Below, piece by piece: positions 22,094 through 32,837 of a DNA stretch of 64,000 nt. The DNA is from Excoecaria cochinchinensis. Lineage: Eukaryota; Streptophyta; Magnoliopsida; Malpighiales; Euphorbiaceae. Positions within the stretch are counted from its first letter, which is position 1. Each line of letters starts with the position of its first letter. Under the pieces are notes generated by a model. The model ran no database searches and was not told the origin of the DNA. It saw nothing but the letters and a program-made list of their open reading frames with translations. The position numbers were made by a program, and so were the translations under genes. The DNA is taken from NCBI GenBank assembly GCA_947683425.1, contig CANTUQ010000004.1, forward strand, positions 29,508,001-29,572,000, in the 5' to 3' direction.

Positions 22094-22205
22094 TCCCTAA
22101 AAGGCTCTCCAAATTTTCTCCCTCCAAAAGCCTTTTTTTTCTCTCCCTCCAAAAGCCTTTTTCCCCCTCCAAAAGCCTATTTTTTCCCTCTAAAAGCCTC
22201 TATTT
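22094..22205. repeat. Short tandem repeat CCCTCCAAAAGCCTTTTT
   Basis: Five imperfect copies of about 20 bp (CTCCAAAAGCC with T- or C-rich spacers), lying just downstream of the LTR TATA box in the minus direction. They are probably in the transcribed leader. Confidence 0.8.
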
Positions 22206-22223
22206 TCAATGCCTTCCTTTCTT

Positions 22224-22233
22224 CTATTTATAG
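22224..22233 (-). promoter_or_regulatory. TATA box of the O1 LTR
   Basis: The minus strand reads CTATAAATAG, about 745 bp inside the LTR and about 300 bp downstream of its GC-rich block. This is the expected promoter position for U3/R. The same string starts the PMD gene promoter at 54414. Confidence 0.7.
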
Positions 22234-22523
22234 GTTAGCATTAGAATTGGAGATAAATAAAAACTCTTTTGATTTATCCTTGGAGATAAATATAAACATT
22301 TTATCCTTAGGGATAAATAGTCTAAAATTATCTTTAAAGATAAATGTAAATATTTATAATTATCCTTATAGATAAATACTAAATATATGATTTATCCTTA
22401 GAGATAAAATCAGGTAATTAAGAATTATCCTCAAAGATAAACATTAAATGTGACATTTATCCTTTAAAATTAGAATTTAAAACCATCACTGTTGAAGGAA
22501 AAGAGAAAAATCATTATCAGGCC

Positions 22524-22765
22524 ATGACCGACGGGCGTCATTCGAACAAGTGACGGGCATCGGTTGAAAAATACCAGACATCTATTCTTGCCAACAGAAC
22601 GACAGACGGGCTTCCCGTATGAGGGATGGACATCCCTCATACGTAAGCAACGGGCAACCTCTCCATCGAGGGACGGGCATCCCTTGGGTGAGAGGTAGAC
22701 TCAGCCCGTCCCTGCGATGTGCGTTTGTGCCTCGACACATCTGACAGGCATCGCTGACGACCGAC
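22524..22765. promoter_or_regulatory. GC-rich block with GACCGACGGG motifs and palindromes
   Basis: GACCGACGGGCGT appears at about 22526 and again in GACGACCGACGGGCGTTGG near 22756. In between are ACGGGCATC variants and one long palindrome with arms CGTATGAGGGATG and CATCCCTCATACG around 22616-22643. It lies upstream of the LTR TATA box on the minus strand, so an enhancer role is possible. The same decamer appears in the divergent promoter at 54361. Confidence 0.55.
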
Positions 22766-22979
22766 GGGCGTTGGTCAACAAAATTGAATTTTTTTCGAGA
22801 AAGAAAGCTTTTTCCAAAATATGGGAGAGTCCAAAAGAGTTTTGGTAAAAAATAACTTTAAAAATTTATGGAATAGAAAGATAAAATCCTACAATTTCAT
22901 CCTTTTTTTTTGTATAACAGGTATCAATATCCTCATTAGGTAACTCTGAATTCGGCTGCCTCTGGACCCGGTGTCTACA

Positions 22980-22996
22980 GTTGCCCCTAATTTTGG
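22980..22996 (-). promoter_or_regulatory. Polypurine tract of O1
   Basis: The minus strand reads CCAAAATTAGGGGCAAC right before the LTR start. The O3 copy before 51920 reads CCCAAAATTGGTGGTAAC, clearly homologous. Confidence 0.8.
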
Positions 22997-23104
22997 AAAA
23001 ACTAGTGCACTAGAATCTAGATGAGCTAAAATTCAGAGAAGAGGAAAGAAATGCGTACCTGAGGCAGTCCTTAACTTTTTCATGTTGATAGGATTTTGAG
23101 ATTT

Positions 23105-23560
23105 GTTGCTTGTGATTGTCGCTACTGAGTCATTTTGAAGACTTCGGTTAATCTTTCAGGCATATGATTGTCACCGTCGAGACTTTTAACATATGATTGT
23201 GGCCATCGGGTCACCGTGTTTGATCCGTTTGGCATCTGATTGTCATCGTCAGGAGTATATTGGTAATCTATCCAGCATATGATTGTCACCGTCAAGATTT
23301 CGATATATGATTGTCGCCGTTAAGCCATAGCCTTATGATTGTCGCCATGACTCGCTTTGTAGACTACAATTTTTCCGTTCGGCATATGATTATCGCAATG
23401 ACTCTTTTTGTAGACTATAGTTGATCTGTATGGCATGTGATTTCCATGCAGACATCGGCATATGATTGTCGCAGTGAAGCCGTAAGCATATGCTTATCGC
23501 TACAACTCGTTTTGTAGACTATATAGTTGTTGTAGCTTATCATTATCGCTATTGAGTTAT
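23105..23560 (-). repeat. Diverged tandem repeat in the O1 3' untranslated region
   Basis: About ten copies of a core CATATGATTGTCGCC (variants with GTCACCGTC), spaced about 25-60 bp apart, some followed by GACTCGTTTTGTAGACTA. It sits just upstream of the polypurine tract, where Tat-lineage elements are known to grow variable tandem repeats. Confidence 0.8.
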
Positions 23561-23936
23561 CATGATGAGCTTTGACTTTTGTGTCGTGATGTAGACTATT
23601 GGAATGTAATTCCTATAATTTAAAGAATCTTGTTAATTTATTGTATTAACTGGATCCTTTTAAAGCATAAATTTAATGTCTTTTCTTTTCTCTTTTTTTT
23701 TTTTCTTTTCTCATGTATATATTTTTTCATTTATTTTTCATTTACTATTTTGATGCTTTAATTGCTTTTAAATAGAAATAAAATTTAAACACAATGTAAA
23801 ATCAACTAAATAATAAAATTTTTTGTACATCAACATATACAAATATAAATCTCCCTGAATAATGTGCTACAAAGGAGAGTAGTCTGTAGGCTCGTCCGGG
23901 TCCTGATCATTGTCGGACACATGTATGGTTTAAGCG
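23561..23936. other. AT-rich spacer after the ATHILA-ORF1-like gene
   Basis: About 375 bp between the gene end (23937, minus) and the tandem repeat. It has long T-rich runs on the plus strand and could hold the polyadenylation site of the minus-strand gene. No coding signal is seen. Confidence 0.4.
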
Positions 23937-25727
23937 CTAGATACGATGGCCTGCACCAGAGGAAGATGGCCCGACTCTAGAGGATAAAGGCTGGTCTTTT
24001 AAAATCGAAGGATTGACTCCGGAGACTGGAGGCTAATAGGTGACGTCCATCGTTGGAGATTGAGGCGGTGCTGGCAGCCCTGCTCACGAAGGATGCTGGA
24101 ACTGGATACGGGCATATCCATCCAGGAATGGCTGTGCACAGGTCTTGAAGACGTCCAAGAACTCGCTGACCACCCCTGCTAGCCCTGTGAAGGCCCGTAC
24201 TTGCTCTTAGGTCTGGCACCTGGCAGCATCTCTAATCCCAGTGAACCTACAATCTATTTACTCACATAACTCCCTAATGGTCCCGGATATCACTAGTATA
24301 GAAGTCTCTAACACTTCGACAAGGAATCTGAGGGAAGTTATGGACTCATGAATCATCTGGATAGCCTCATCGATCCTCTAGGCTACCGCTGCCTGAGAAG
24401 CGCTCAAACCCTGCCTCAGGTCCTCTATGAGTCTCTCCTGTCTGTCTAGGCACTCACCTAGTACCCTATCTCTCTCCTCAATGCGCTGCTCCATGGCGGC
24501 AAGGGCGGTAGTCACTGCTGAAATGATATCCTTTTGTGTAGACGGAGAAGGTGACTGTGTGCTAGGCCATAATGTCTCTACATGAGGCTCTGGTGGTGGA
24601 GGAGTAGTAGATGTGGATGCCCCCGGGTGTCCAGGCTGGCTATAAGGGTGATACCTCCTCTCTACTCGTATGTCTGGTCTCTGAACAGATGTTGGCGGAG
24701 GCACAGGACTCGATATCTCCATATGACCCTGCTGGGAAGCTAGAGTGCGGATCATCTCGTCCAAATCTATCCTGGGGGGTCTGAGGCAGCTCCTCCTCAG
24801 GCTGCTGCTCAGGCTGGTCCTCCTTTGAATCCTTTGGTGAGGTTGGAGTGGAGCTAAGTGAAAGAGATGTCTGGTCTTTGCCACTGTAAGGAGCCTGTAC
24901 TCATCGGGTCGCCCTGGTATCTGAGACAACATCCCCATCGTCTGGACTGTGGCTAGATCGACGTAGAAGTCCTCATCTAATGGTGGCCCGAAGTGAGCCA
25001 CGGGGACTCTCAGATATGTCAAAAGTCTAGTGATCACACCCCCGATGCATATAAAATGAGTCGTCCTGCGTGCTATTCTCACTAGGTTAGCCAAGATCTC
25101 ATGGCTAATGTTGAGTCTCCGACCCGTCACCATTGCCTACATACTCTCTATCTTAGCACAGTTTACTGACCCCGGATTCCTAGCTCATCCCAGGTAGGAG
25201 TTGGATAATACTCAGTGTATATATCTTAAAGCCTGCGATAAGAGCATAGTGCTCTTCGTCGTGTCATGGCCATAGGGGCCTCCTGGCAATGTAATGGCCT
25301 CCCAGTGCTGTACCCGGATGGCCCTCTCTACTGTAATTGCGTCTGCTCCAGATGGGAGTCCCATCGCCTGGGCAAAGACCTTACGGGTGATGCTAAAATG
25401 ATCGCCTTAGACATGGAATTGTATAATACCCTCCTCAATATCAGGCCTCTGAAACCCTCTATAGTGAAGTGTGGCCAGGAACTCTTTCGCTATCTCCGGG
25501 TAGGTCTAGAATGATGACCGAAAGAACTCATTCCACCCTGCTATGTCTAGAAGGGTCTCGACCTCCTGTAATATCCCCATGCGCTGAAGGAAAGGCCCGA
25601 AGATGTACCGACTAGCACGAAAATAGATGCGGGCTAAGTCCTGAAATCTCTCCCTTAGATCAAGGGCCATCTATGCTGGAGCCTGAGGCTCGGGCTGGTC
25701 CTGAGGGACATTTCATCTCGGAGGCAT
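23937..25727 (-). pseudogene. ATHILA-ORF1-like extra gene of element O1, coding exon
   Basis: It opens MPPR at 25727 and stays in one frame for 597 codons to a TAG at 23937. About ten in-frame stops break it, but I see no frameshift. Readable blocks include FQDLARIYFRASRYIFGPFLQ, KEFLATLHYRGFQRPDIEEG, GDHFSITRKVFAQAMGLPSG, ISHEILANLVRIARRTTHF and VAHFGPPLDEDFY, then a proline-rich stretch and a coiled-coil-like tail (AMEQRIEERDRVLGECLDRQERLIEDL). The FLATxxF...FxxxxxxFSxxxxxFAxAxGL pattern is that of the putative transposon protein found beside pol in Athila/Tat elements; its function is unknown. An LTR inserted exactly at the ATG, so the spliced leader lies at 39532-39742. Confidence 0.78.
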
Positions 25728-26206
25728 TATAACACCCCGACAGGTACCTTAGTGGTTTTGAGTGTTTTGTTGTCGAGTCTGGCTTTTATGTGTATTTTGG
25801 ATTGTATGTGTTGGGTTATAGCAGTATTATTATTTAGGAATCAATTGCATGATTTATAAAGTTTAGTAGGGTGCTATTGTGTTTTAATTTTAATTAGTAT
25901 GGTTTGTTTGGGCTTTGGGAAGTTAAGAAGGACTAGAAGTGTGAATTGCCAAAGTCCACCTTTGATTTAGTGACAAATGGAGGAAAGAGAAACAGGAAGA
26001 TAGACTTGACTTTTAAAGCAAGAGAGGGAAACGTGAGGGAGTAGATTTCTGTCCTCCTCTCACGCTTCAGCTCTTCTTTCTTCTTCTTCTTCTTCTTCTT
26101 CTCCCTCTTTGCCCTAAATCATCCTTTCAAGCTGTTGTTTTGGTCGGTTTTAGCAATTCAAGGGTTATTTAAGTAAGTGCTTTGTTTTCTTTTTCTTCTT
26201 CTTCCC
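25723..26206 (+). mobile_element. Left part of a Ty3 solo LTR (T/F), split by O2
   Basis: The LTR starts TATAACACCCCGAC at 25728 (TG changed to TA), preceded by GGCAT (25723-25727), which includes the ATG of the O1 gene. It carries a pyrimidine-rich leader (TCTTCTTCTTCTTC) and a TAAGTAAGT donor-like string near 26170, as in related LTRs. At 26207 element O2 begins. The remaining LTR part resumes near 37360 and ends at 38968, followed by GACAT, a four-of-five match to GGCAT. Confidence 0.8.
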
Positions 26207-26439
26207 TGTAGACACCGAGTCCCGAGGTAGCCCAGACCAGGGTTATCCAATGATGATTAGATGCCTTTCACAGGAAAAAATGTTGGAAGCGATGATTTCC
26301 TTGTGAAAATTTACTTTTCAGAAATAAAAGAAATAATAAAAAATATATATTTTAAAAATGAAAAATGAAAAAGGAGCTTGGAAGTATTAATTTTAGGTCA
26401 AAAAGTTTTAATTTAAAAAAAAAACACTTTTCGAAGGGT

Positions 26440-26575
26440 TGCGGTAGCCGCGATGCGTTGAGGCGAGCGCCCCCAGTGCTGCGCGCTCGAGTTGCGGCCT
26501 CCAGCACGAGGCCGTGCCTCACGCGCACGAGTTGCTGCTGCAACTTGCCCCCAGGGCGCGCCAGCTCGCCGATTT
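26440..26575. repeat. GC-rich block of the O2 LTR
   Basis: GCGGTAGCCGCGATGCG, GCGCGCTCGAG and AGGGCGCGCC-type words, about 190-320 bp upstream of the TATA box. The position is that of the other family LTRs but the sequence is different. Confidence 0.6.
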
Positions 26576-26760
26576 TGCCTAGTTTCAACGAAAATCCATT
26601 TTTTCTACCCAAATTTGGGATTTTTAGTCCAGTTTGAACTCTAAATCATTTTTTTTGGGATAATTAAAAATAAAATCTGTTTTTATAATCAAAAAATAGA
26701 GAAATTGGATTAAAATTAATTTCCTTTTTCTAATAGAATTAGGGCTTTTATTTTGAAAGA

Positions 26761-26769
26761 TATAAATAG
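26761..26769 (+). promoter_or_regulatory. TATA box of the O2 LTR
   Basis: TATAAATAG, about 555 bp inside the LTR and followed by a TTCTTC-rich leader. It matches the TATA strings at 22224 (minus) and 54414. Confidence 0.65.
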
Positions 26770-29700
26770 TTTGAGATGAAAAAACCTAGGAGGAACCTCC
26801 ATTATTTTTTTCATCCTTTTTTTGAGAGAATTTCTTCTTCTTCTTGAATTTTTCTTCTTTAATTTTTGATTGAATTTTTTCAATTAACAAGGATTAATTG
26901 AGATTGAAAAATCAATTTTCAATTCTTAAGCATCCAAATTAATTTCTTTGTTTTCTCCATAAATAAAAGGAATTAATTTCACTTTTAAATTATTTTTTTG
27001 TGGAATTTTTCAAGGAGATCAATCATCATATTCCTTCCATCAAATCTAAATCTAAGGGTAAATTTTCTGAGCTCCAAACTAATTATTTTCATCTTATTCT
27101 CTTATTTCTTATTTAATTATTTTTGTTCTTGTAAACATTGATTTCTTGTTATTTTAACATGTAATTAATTAATTTATTTTGCTTGATTGATTTTTTTTGC
27201 CATTTAAATATTTATGTTAATTGTGATAACATGTAAATAGTTAATTTAATCATATCAATTTTGCATCTTTAATTCCACTATGCTATTTGGTTAACTCAAT
27301 TAACTTATTTTTTTCTTTTCTTTGCATGATGGCCACGTGAACAGTGGCCATCTTTGTCCTTTTTTCCCTTAATTCTCATGCATGCATTCACGTGGGGCCA
27401 ACTTTGCCTAATTTCCCCTTTAATTCTAATTTATTTTGTCCACACACACACATTATTCCATTCATTCTCACCTTTATATGTTTTTATCCTTTTTATTCAT
27501 TTGATTTATTTACTTGATTGGCTTAATTAATATATTTATTAGTTGGATTCATTTAATTTAATTTGGTTCATTATTTTATTTTATGTATTTCACTTAATTT
27601 GATTTATTCATTTTTATTTATTTATTATTTATTTTTATGCATTTTATTTTATTTTATTTAATTACTAACCTTAATTTTCTTTTTCTTTTTGGGTACAATA
27701 CTTGTCTTTTTATTTGAGTATTATCCATGGACGAAGATGGAGGATCAAGAAATTACGAGCCTCATTTTGGTTCGCATATTTAAATTTTGCATTTTCCTTT
27801 ATTTTGATTTATTTGTCGCATTTGTGTATTTTATGTAAAATTATTTATTTTTATGCACGTTTAATAAAAAATCACCAAAAATATTTTTATCAATAAATTG
27901 GGTTTTTTTCTAATAAAATGGACCAATATCCTATTTTAACTAATAAAATCTCACTTTCAAAAGGAGAATTAATTTTCATAAAATGGGATCACTCATCCCG
28001 GTTTTCTCAATCAATGCCCAAAAACAATTCTCCAATTTTTAAGTTAATAAAAGAAACCAATGTTTCTAAACTCTAATAAATGTCTTGAATTATGTATGAT
28101 GTGTTTTATTTTATTTATTCTTTTTGTGTATTTATTTATTTTTCTTGGGCCCTTATAGTTAATTTTGGGGTAGCTTTATTCTTTTATTTATGCTTTCTTA
28201 TGTTTTTATTTTGGGGGATTGTGCTGTCCCATTTTTTTCACTTGTAATTTATTTATCGCTTTCTTTATTGCTTTCTTTACTGTTTTTCTAAAATGCTTGA
28301 GATGCGCTCTAATTTTATTGCATGGTCGCGTGAGATGAGAGACGGAATTTCAATTTCTTAAAAACTCATTTATAAACTAAACTTAAGGCATTAATAAGAG
28401 TGAAGTTCCGAACACCTTCTCTGGTTTAAGACCCCCGAGGTTAGATGACCTTTCCCAATTTCTTATAAATTGCGTGGTGACTCCAAAATACCTCAAAGGT
28501 GTCTAAAGGTTTCATTGGATTATATGAACCTCCTAATGTTCTATTGGGTAGGGGATTCCAAAATATCTCGTGTTGTCACACCCCGTTTGCTCCCCTAGTT
28601 GAATGAGCCATATATGTATGTGTGTACATTTGCATGAGTTATGTGTAATAAGGGCATTTTGGTAATATTGCATGTTTTAAGAGTTTCTCTTGCATGTGGG
28701 TGCATGTATGGTGCTTTGGTGTGAATTAGTTGGGACAGAGTTGTGTGTGCCCAAGCGCACCATTGTAGTGTGTGTTCATGAGAGTTTCATCATGTGTGGT
28801 TGAGTGCACCATAGTAGGATATGCACTAGTGGGTTATTGTAGTGTGTAGACATGCATATGTTTGTAGGGTGTGTGTGTGGGGAGTTGCACTTGTGTGTGT
28901 TGCTCACACATGAGTAGGATGCTTTAGTTGAGAGAATCTTGGGTGTGTATAACCTAAGCATCTAGGGTTTGAGTGACCAAATCCCACTAATTGGAGATTG
29001 ACACTTGTCTTAGGTTAAGAAAAGAGAAAGGAAAAGAAAGGAAAAGGGGAATTCAAATTTTTTTTCACTTGTGTTTCCCGTTCATCACCGCCCCTTCCTT
29101 CTCTTCTTCTCCTTCTTCTTCTCTTTTGAACCTTAGTTGAGATTCAAGGGTTACTAGTGGGGTTTGATCATCTCTTAGTGTTTATTGGTAAGTTTTATGC
29201 ATTCATTTTGCTTTCGTTTTAGTTTTTCTCCATCTTCTTCTCTTTTCTTATTTTCGGATTTGGGTTGAAGTTTTGGGTTTTGTGTTTCTGTGTTGTGTTG
29301 TTTTGTTCCTAGTTGAGCCTTCCCGGGATCCTAAAGGCAAGGAAGTTGTTGGATCCAGTGGAACTAAGCACTAGGAGCTAAGGATTTTGAAGGTTTGGGA
29401 ATTTCTTGCTTTTGCATGTGAATATGTTCATGTATGTGTTTTGATGATTTCTTGGAATTAGGTTGTTAGATGTTCTTTATTTTGATGTATATGATATGGG
29501 TATTTGCTTTGAAGTGTGGATCTTACAAAGGCATGAGTTAATTAGGGTAATTTTAGAATGGATGTGGTTTGATGCTTAAATTGGGTTTTTGATTGATTCT
29601 TGGAATTGAATGTGCAAATTAATGGATTGTATGCAATTTATTGTTAATAAATGTCGTATTATGGTTGTTGATGCTTTTGGATGGCTGGATTTGAGGTAAG

Positions 29701-29784
29701 TAACCTTGGATTGAGATTTGTGTGGTTGGATGAGGATTTGGAAGAGGAAAATCTGCAGAATTTCTGCAGATTTTCGAAGTCCCG

Positions 29785-30125
29785 ACGCTGTTGCGATCGC
29801 GACAGAGAGCGGTGTTGGGAGCTTCGCCGTCGCGAGCACGCGACATCTGTCGCGAGCCCGCGACAGCCGAAGTGTTGTGTACTCTCTATCGCGACCGCGA
29901 CGACTGTCGCGATCGCGACAGAGCATATCGTTGGCTAAGTGCTATCGCGAGCACGCGAACTGTTGCGAGCCCGCGACAGCACCAATTGTCCTCTGTCGTG
30001 ATCGCGACAACCGTCGCGAGCGCGACAGAGCCTGGCCCTTCTGTCCTCCTCGCGGTCGCGAAATTCGTCGCGCGCATGTAGTGAAGAGACTTTGGTCTCT
30101 GTCGCGAGCGCGACAGTCCCCTGTT
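29785..30125. repeat. CG-rich palindrome array in solo LTR 1
   Basis: About 340 bp with roughly a dozen dyads built on TCGCGA or CGCG, for example TGTTGCGATCGCGACAG, TGTCGCGATCGCGACAG and CTGTCGCGAGCGCGACAG, often preceded by CTCT and followed by AG. The surrounding LTR is AT-rich. Frames through it encode only repeated Arg/Ser/Asp words and are not genes. Confidence 0.9.
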
Positions 30126-30371
30126 GCTGAATGAGTTTTCTTCCATTCCTTGTGGCTTGAACTTCAGTTTTCTTTAGCAGTTATGAGAGTTATGCTTGGT
30201 ATTCTGTAAATAATATCCAAGTGTAACTATGGTATGATTATGTTCATTTGATGATGATGATTTTTGAAGTTATGAAATGGATGGATTGGCTTATGTATGA
30301 CCTGCTAGAGTCTAGTAAGTGGATAGTTAGGCATGCCTAATAGAGTCTTTGCTGCAGCTTCTGTTTTCTGT

Positions 30372-30447
30372 TTGGACCCCGATCAGGTCCTCGAATGGTT
30401 CCTCACGAACCCTTATCCGAAAGGATCTTGTTTAAGATCCCCCCCTT
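30372..30447 (+). promoter_or_regulatory. Hairpin array GGACC/GGTTC/GGATC in solo LTR 1
   Basis: Three small stems in a row: GGACCCCGATCAGGTCC, GGTTCCTCACGAACC and GGATCTTGTTTAAGATCC. The same series occurs in LTR F, element E and TR-GAG2. Confidence 0.75.
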
Positions 30448-30737
30448 TGTAATGTTTTGTAAAAGTTAAATGAAAATTTGTTTTATCGGCTCGTACCCGT
30501 AAAGTACTTTCCGTATACTCGTTATCCACTCCCTCGGGTCAGCAGGTGTTTTGTATGAATTGTTATATGGGAAACATATGTTATATCCTTATGGATTCAA
30601 GGTGAAAATGTAATCTGTTATGAGAATATGATTATTGTTATGAATCTTCTGATGAATGGCTTTATGTATGTGAGCATGAGTTATTATTCTTATCATGCCA
30701 TGAATATCGTTTGTACATGAAGTACGCATGTGAAATG

Positions 30738-30832
30738 CCTTGACGACCGTTGTGAATGGTTGTCCTTATGTTATATGTGTGTTTCCCCACTAAGCGTTTA
30801 TCGCTTAGCACGGTGTGTTTACCCGTGCAGGT
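30738..30832 (+). promoter_or_regulatory. Three-hairpin module in solo LTR 1
   Basis: Stem 1 is GACGACCGTT, GTG, AATGGTTGTC (needs two G-U pairs). Stem 2 is CTAAGCG, TTTAT, CGCTTAG at 30790-30808. Stem 3 is CACGG...CCGTG, then CAGGT. The G-U pairs in stem 1 suggest that the structure matters as RNA. Confidence 0.75.
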
Positions 30833-31308
30833 GTGGAAGGAATCGCTTTTGGGAGAGTCTTCGCCATCAAAGCCAACACAGCAGGGTCTTAGTGTAGGGC
30901 TTTATTTTTGTAGTTTGAGGATTCTTTTTGTATAGAACTCTTTTATATGATTTTGTAATAGCTTCCTCTTTGTATATGTAATTATGGGATTTGTAATTAT
31001 CTATTGTATCTTTCAGTTGATCAGAACAGTAATGTAATGCTTCTATTATATTAATGCATGATCAGCTTTTATGAATGGTCTTGTAAAGTTTTAAATTACC
31101 TTGTATTTTGCTATGTATGTTTATGGATGAGTGTATGTGTATTATGTATCTGTGTGGTGGCACCTTTACTCCTATGGCATCTCACTCCTTATCGGATGGG
31201 ATTGCCTGAGTATGGGTGAGGGGTGTTACACGTGTTACCTAAAATCTACATGCTAACCCATCTCAAACCCTTAAAGCGGGCTGAGGATTCGGGCCGCGTG
31301 CGTCACCG

Positions 31309-31327
31309 TGGAAACTCCACTGGGGCT
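31309..31327 (+). promoter_or_regulatory. Primer binding site of O2, tRNA-Arg type
   Basis: TGGAAACTCCACTGGGGCT lies just after the LTR end GCGTGCGTCACCG. Ogre-type elements use TGGCGACTCCACTGGGG, complementary to an arginine tRNA. Two bases differ here. Confidence 0.75.
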
Positions 31328-31919
31328 AATCGAAACTTTGCTTCGAAAGTGAATTAAGTTAAGATTATAATTGAGTTGTTAAGAATCAAAAATTCCATTT
31401 TTATTCAAAAATTGCATTGCATCCACTAGAGACTTAGAACTATGCTAGTTGGTCCCTTATTTTACCCCAGTACATTCTTGAAACACAACCCTACTTTCAC
31501 TCATTGTAAGGAAGTGCTCAGGATAATCACCAGCCCAAGCCTTGTACTTTCGAAAGTATATCAAATGGAGACTCGATTGGTCGTTATGCTCACGATGAGC
31601 TAGACCTATTGGCAGGGACCATGCTTGTAACACCTCGATACCCCTTTGGAAGGATACCGGAGTGCTATGTGCATAAATACATATACATATACTCAAGCTT
31701 ATTAAAAATAGATACATATAATTAGAAAGATACCAAATCATCTATAAATAACCATATCGTTTTACAAAAGGATTTGTAAACATTTATACATATACAAAAT
31801 CATCCTTTACAAAATTACATTTCCAAAATCAATCTCCATATACAAAATAAGCGAAAGACAAAATAAATTCAATCTATGGACTTCTAGTGGCCGACCTGCA
31901 GATGCCCGACTCCAAATTG

Positions 31920-31974
31920 AACCTGCCAGCTACACGGGAGAGGAGCCCGTGCTAAGCAATAACACTTAGTGGGG
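31920..31974 (-). promoter_or_regulatory. Hairpin module in solo LTR 2
   Basis: The minus strand reads CCCCACTAAGTGTTATTGCTTAG then GCACGGG, CTCCTCT, CCCGTG, TAGCTGG. Stem 3 is intact and stem 2 has one mismatch. Confidence 0.7.
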
Positions 31975-32837
31975 AGGAACAACGCATGCATATACATATA
32001 ATCGCAACAACAATATATAAACTTAACAATAACAAAAGCATATAACATATACTACTCATGCTTATAGTAAGTATTCATAACACACATGTATATCAGAATA
32101 TAACCGTTACTTATTCATCATATACGTAATCACAAGATAGAGGAATTAATCATTTAAAACCAAGTAATCAATCTTCATATGCTTCTACACAATGTAAACA
32201 TTTAGCTATTCTTGTCCGAATACAAGTATTACATTTCATCTTGTCATATAGCACATGCATATACATGTAACATATATCCAATTTCATAAATAATGGTTTC
32301 ATATATAAATCTCATGTAAAAGCCTCATGTAGTAGCCTGATTACTCACTAACTAGTTAATATGGGTACTAATGATACTGATAGGACACAGTATCCAAGCA
32401 TATAGAGACATGAGTCTCGAATCATGTGTAAACATATATACCCGAAGGTATACCGGAGACCGCAGTCTCAAATCATATAGACCCAAATGGGGTTGACATA
32501 TAACTTGTAATCATATAGCAGCTGCACTCACACTCTAACCCTAGATAAGCACTTATCTATCCACTACTATGACTATCAGGCTCAAGTAACAACTCAATCA
32601 TATTCCAGCATTATTATCATGTAACAGAGAATAAATCAAGTATAACTATATAATTTCATGTATACATGTATATTGATCAATTTTGAAGACATATAAATCA
32701 TATACAAATCTTATTAAGAACATATAATTTATCAATTAATAGTCCCTATAAGACAAATCATGTGCCATGTAGTGAAAAACCATATAAAAAGAAGCTTGGA
32801 AACCATTTTCAGAAAACAGGGTAGGCGGGCATATAGG

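Larger units (their letters stand above)
22000..22979 (-). mobile_element. 3' LTR of Ogre/Athila-like element O1 (far end uncertain)
   Basis: On the minus strand it starts TGTAGACACCGGGTCC at 22979, directly preceded by a polypurine tract (22996-22980), which makes it a 3' LTR with the element body to the right. Going into the LTR there is a GC-rich block, a TATA box (22233-22224) and a purine-rich tandem repeat. Other family LTRs are about 2.2 kb, so either this one is truncated near 22000 or its AT-rich end is not recognisable. Confidence 0.8.
26207..28573 (+). mobile_element. 5' LTR of O2, main part
   Basis: Starts TGTAGACACCGAGTCCCGAG. A GC-rich block follows at 26440-26575, a TATA box at 26761, a TTCTTC-rich leader, then a very AT-rich body. 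Phrases from 28430 on (GACCTTTCCCAATTTCTTATAAATTG, CCAAAATATCT) closely match the O3 3' LTR at 53940-54060. The last 70 bp lie beyond the solo LTR, at 31236-31306. Confidence 0.88.
28569..31235 (+). mobile_element. Tekay-type solo LTR 1 with CGTGT duplication
   Basis: The LTR is 28574-31230 (2657 bp), from TGTCACACCCCGTTTG to GAGGGGTGTTACA, flanked by CGTGT at 28569-28573 and 31231-31235. There is no primer site after the end and no internal region. In order it holds a splice-donor-like GGTAAGTTTT near 29189, a second GAGGTAAGTAACC at 29692-29704, the CG-dyad block, the GGACC hairpin array and the three-hairpin module. It interrupts the last 70 bp of the O2 LTR. Confidence 0.95.

Noticed and set aside
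29681..30146. Six overlapping frames rich in Arg, Ser, Asp and Ala around 29.7-30.1 kb
   Set aside because: They are translations of the CG palindrome array. Similar peptides appear in both strands and in every such array (for example 57617-57982 and 62613-63146).
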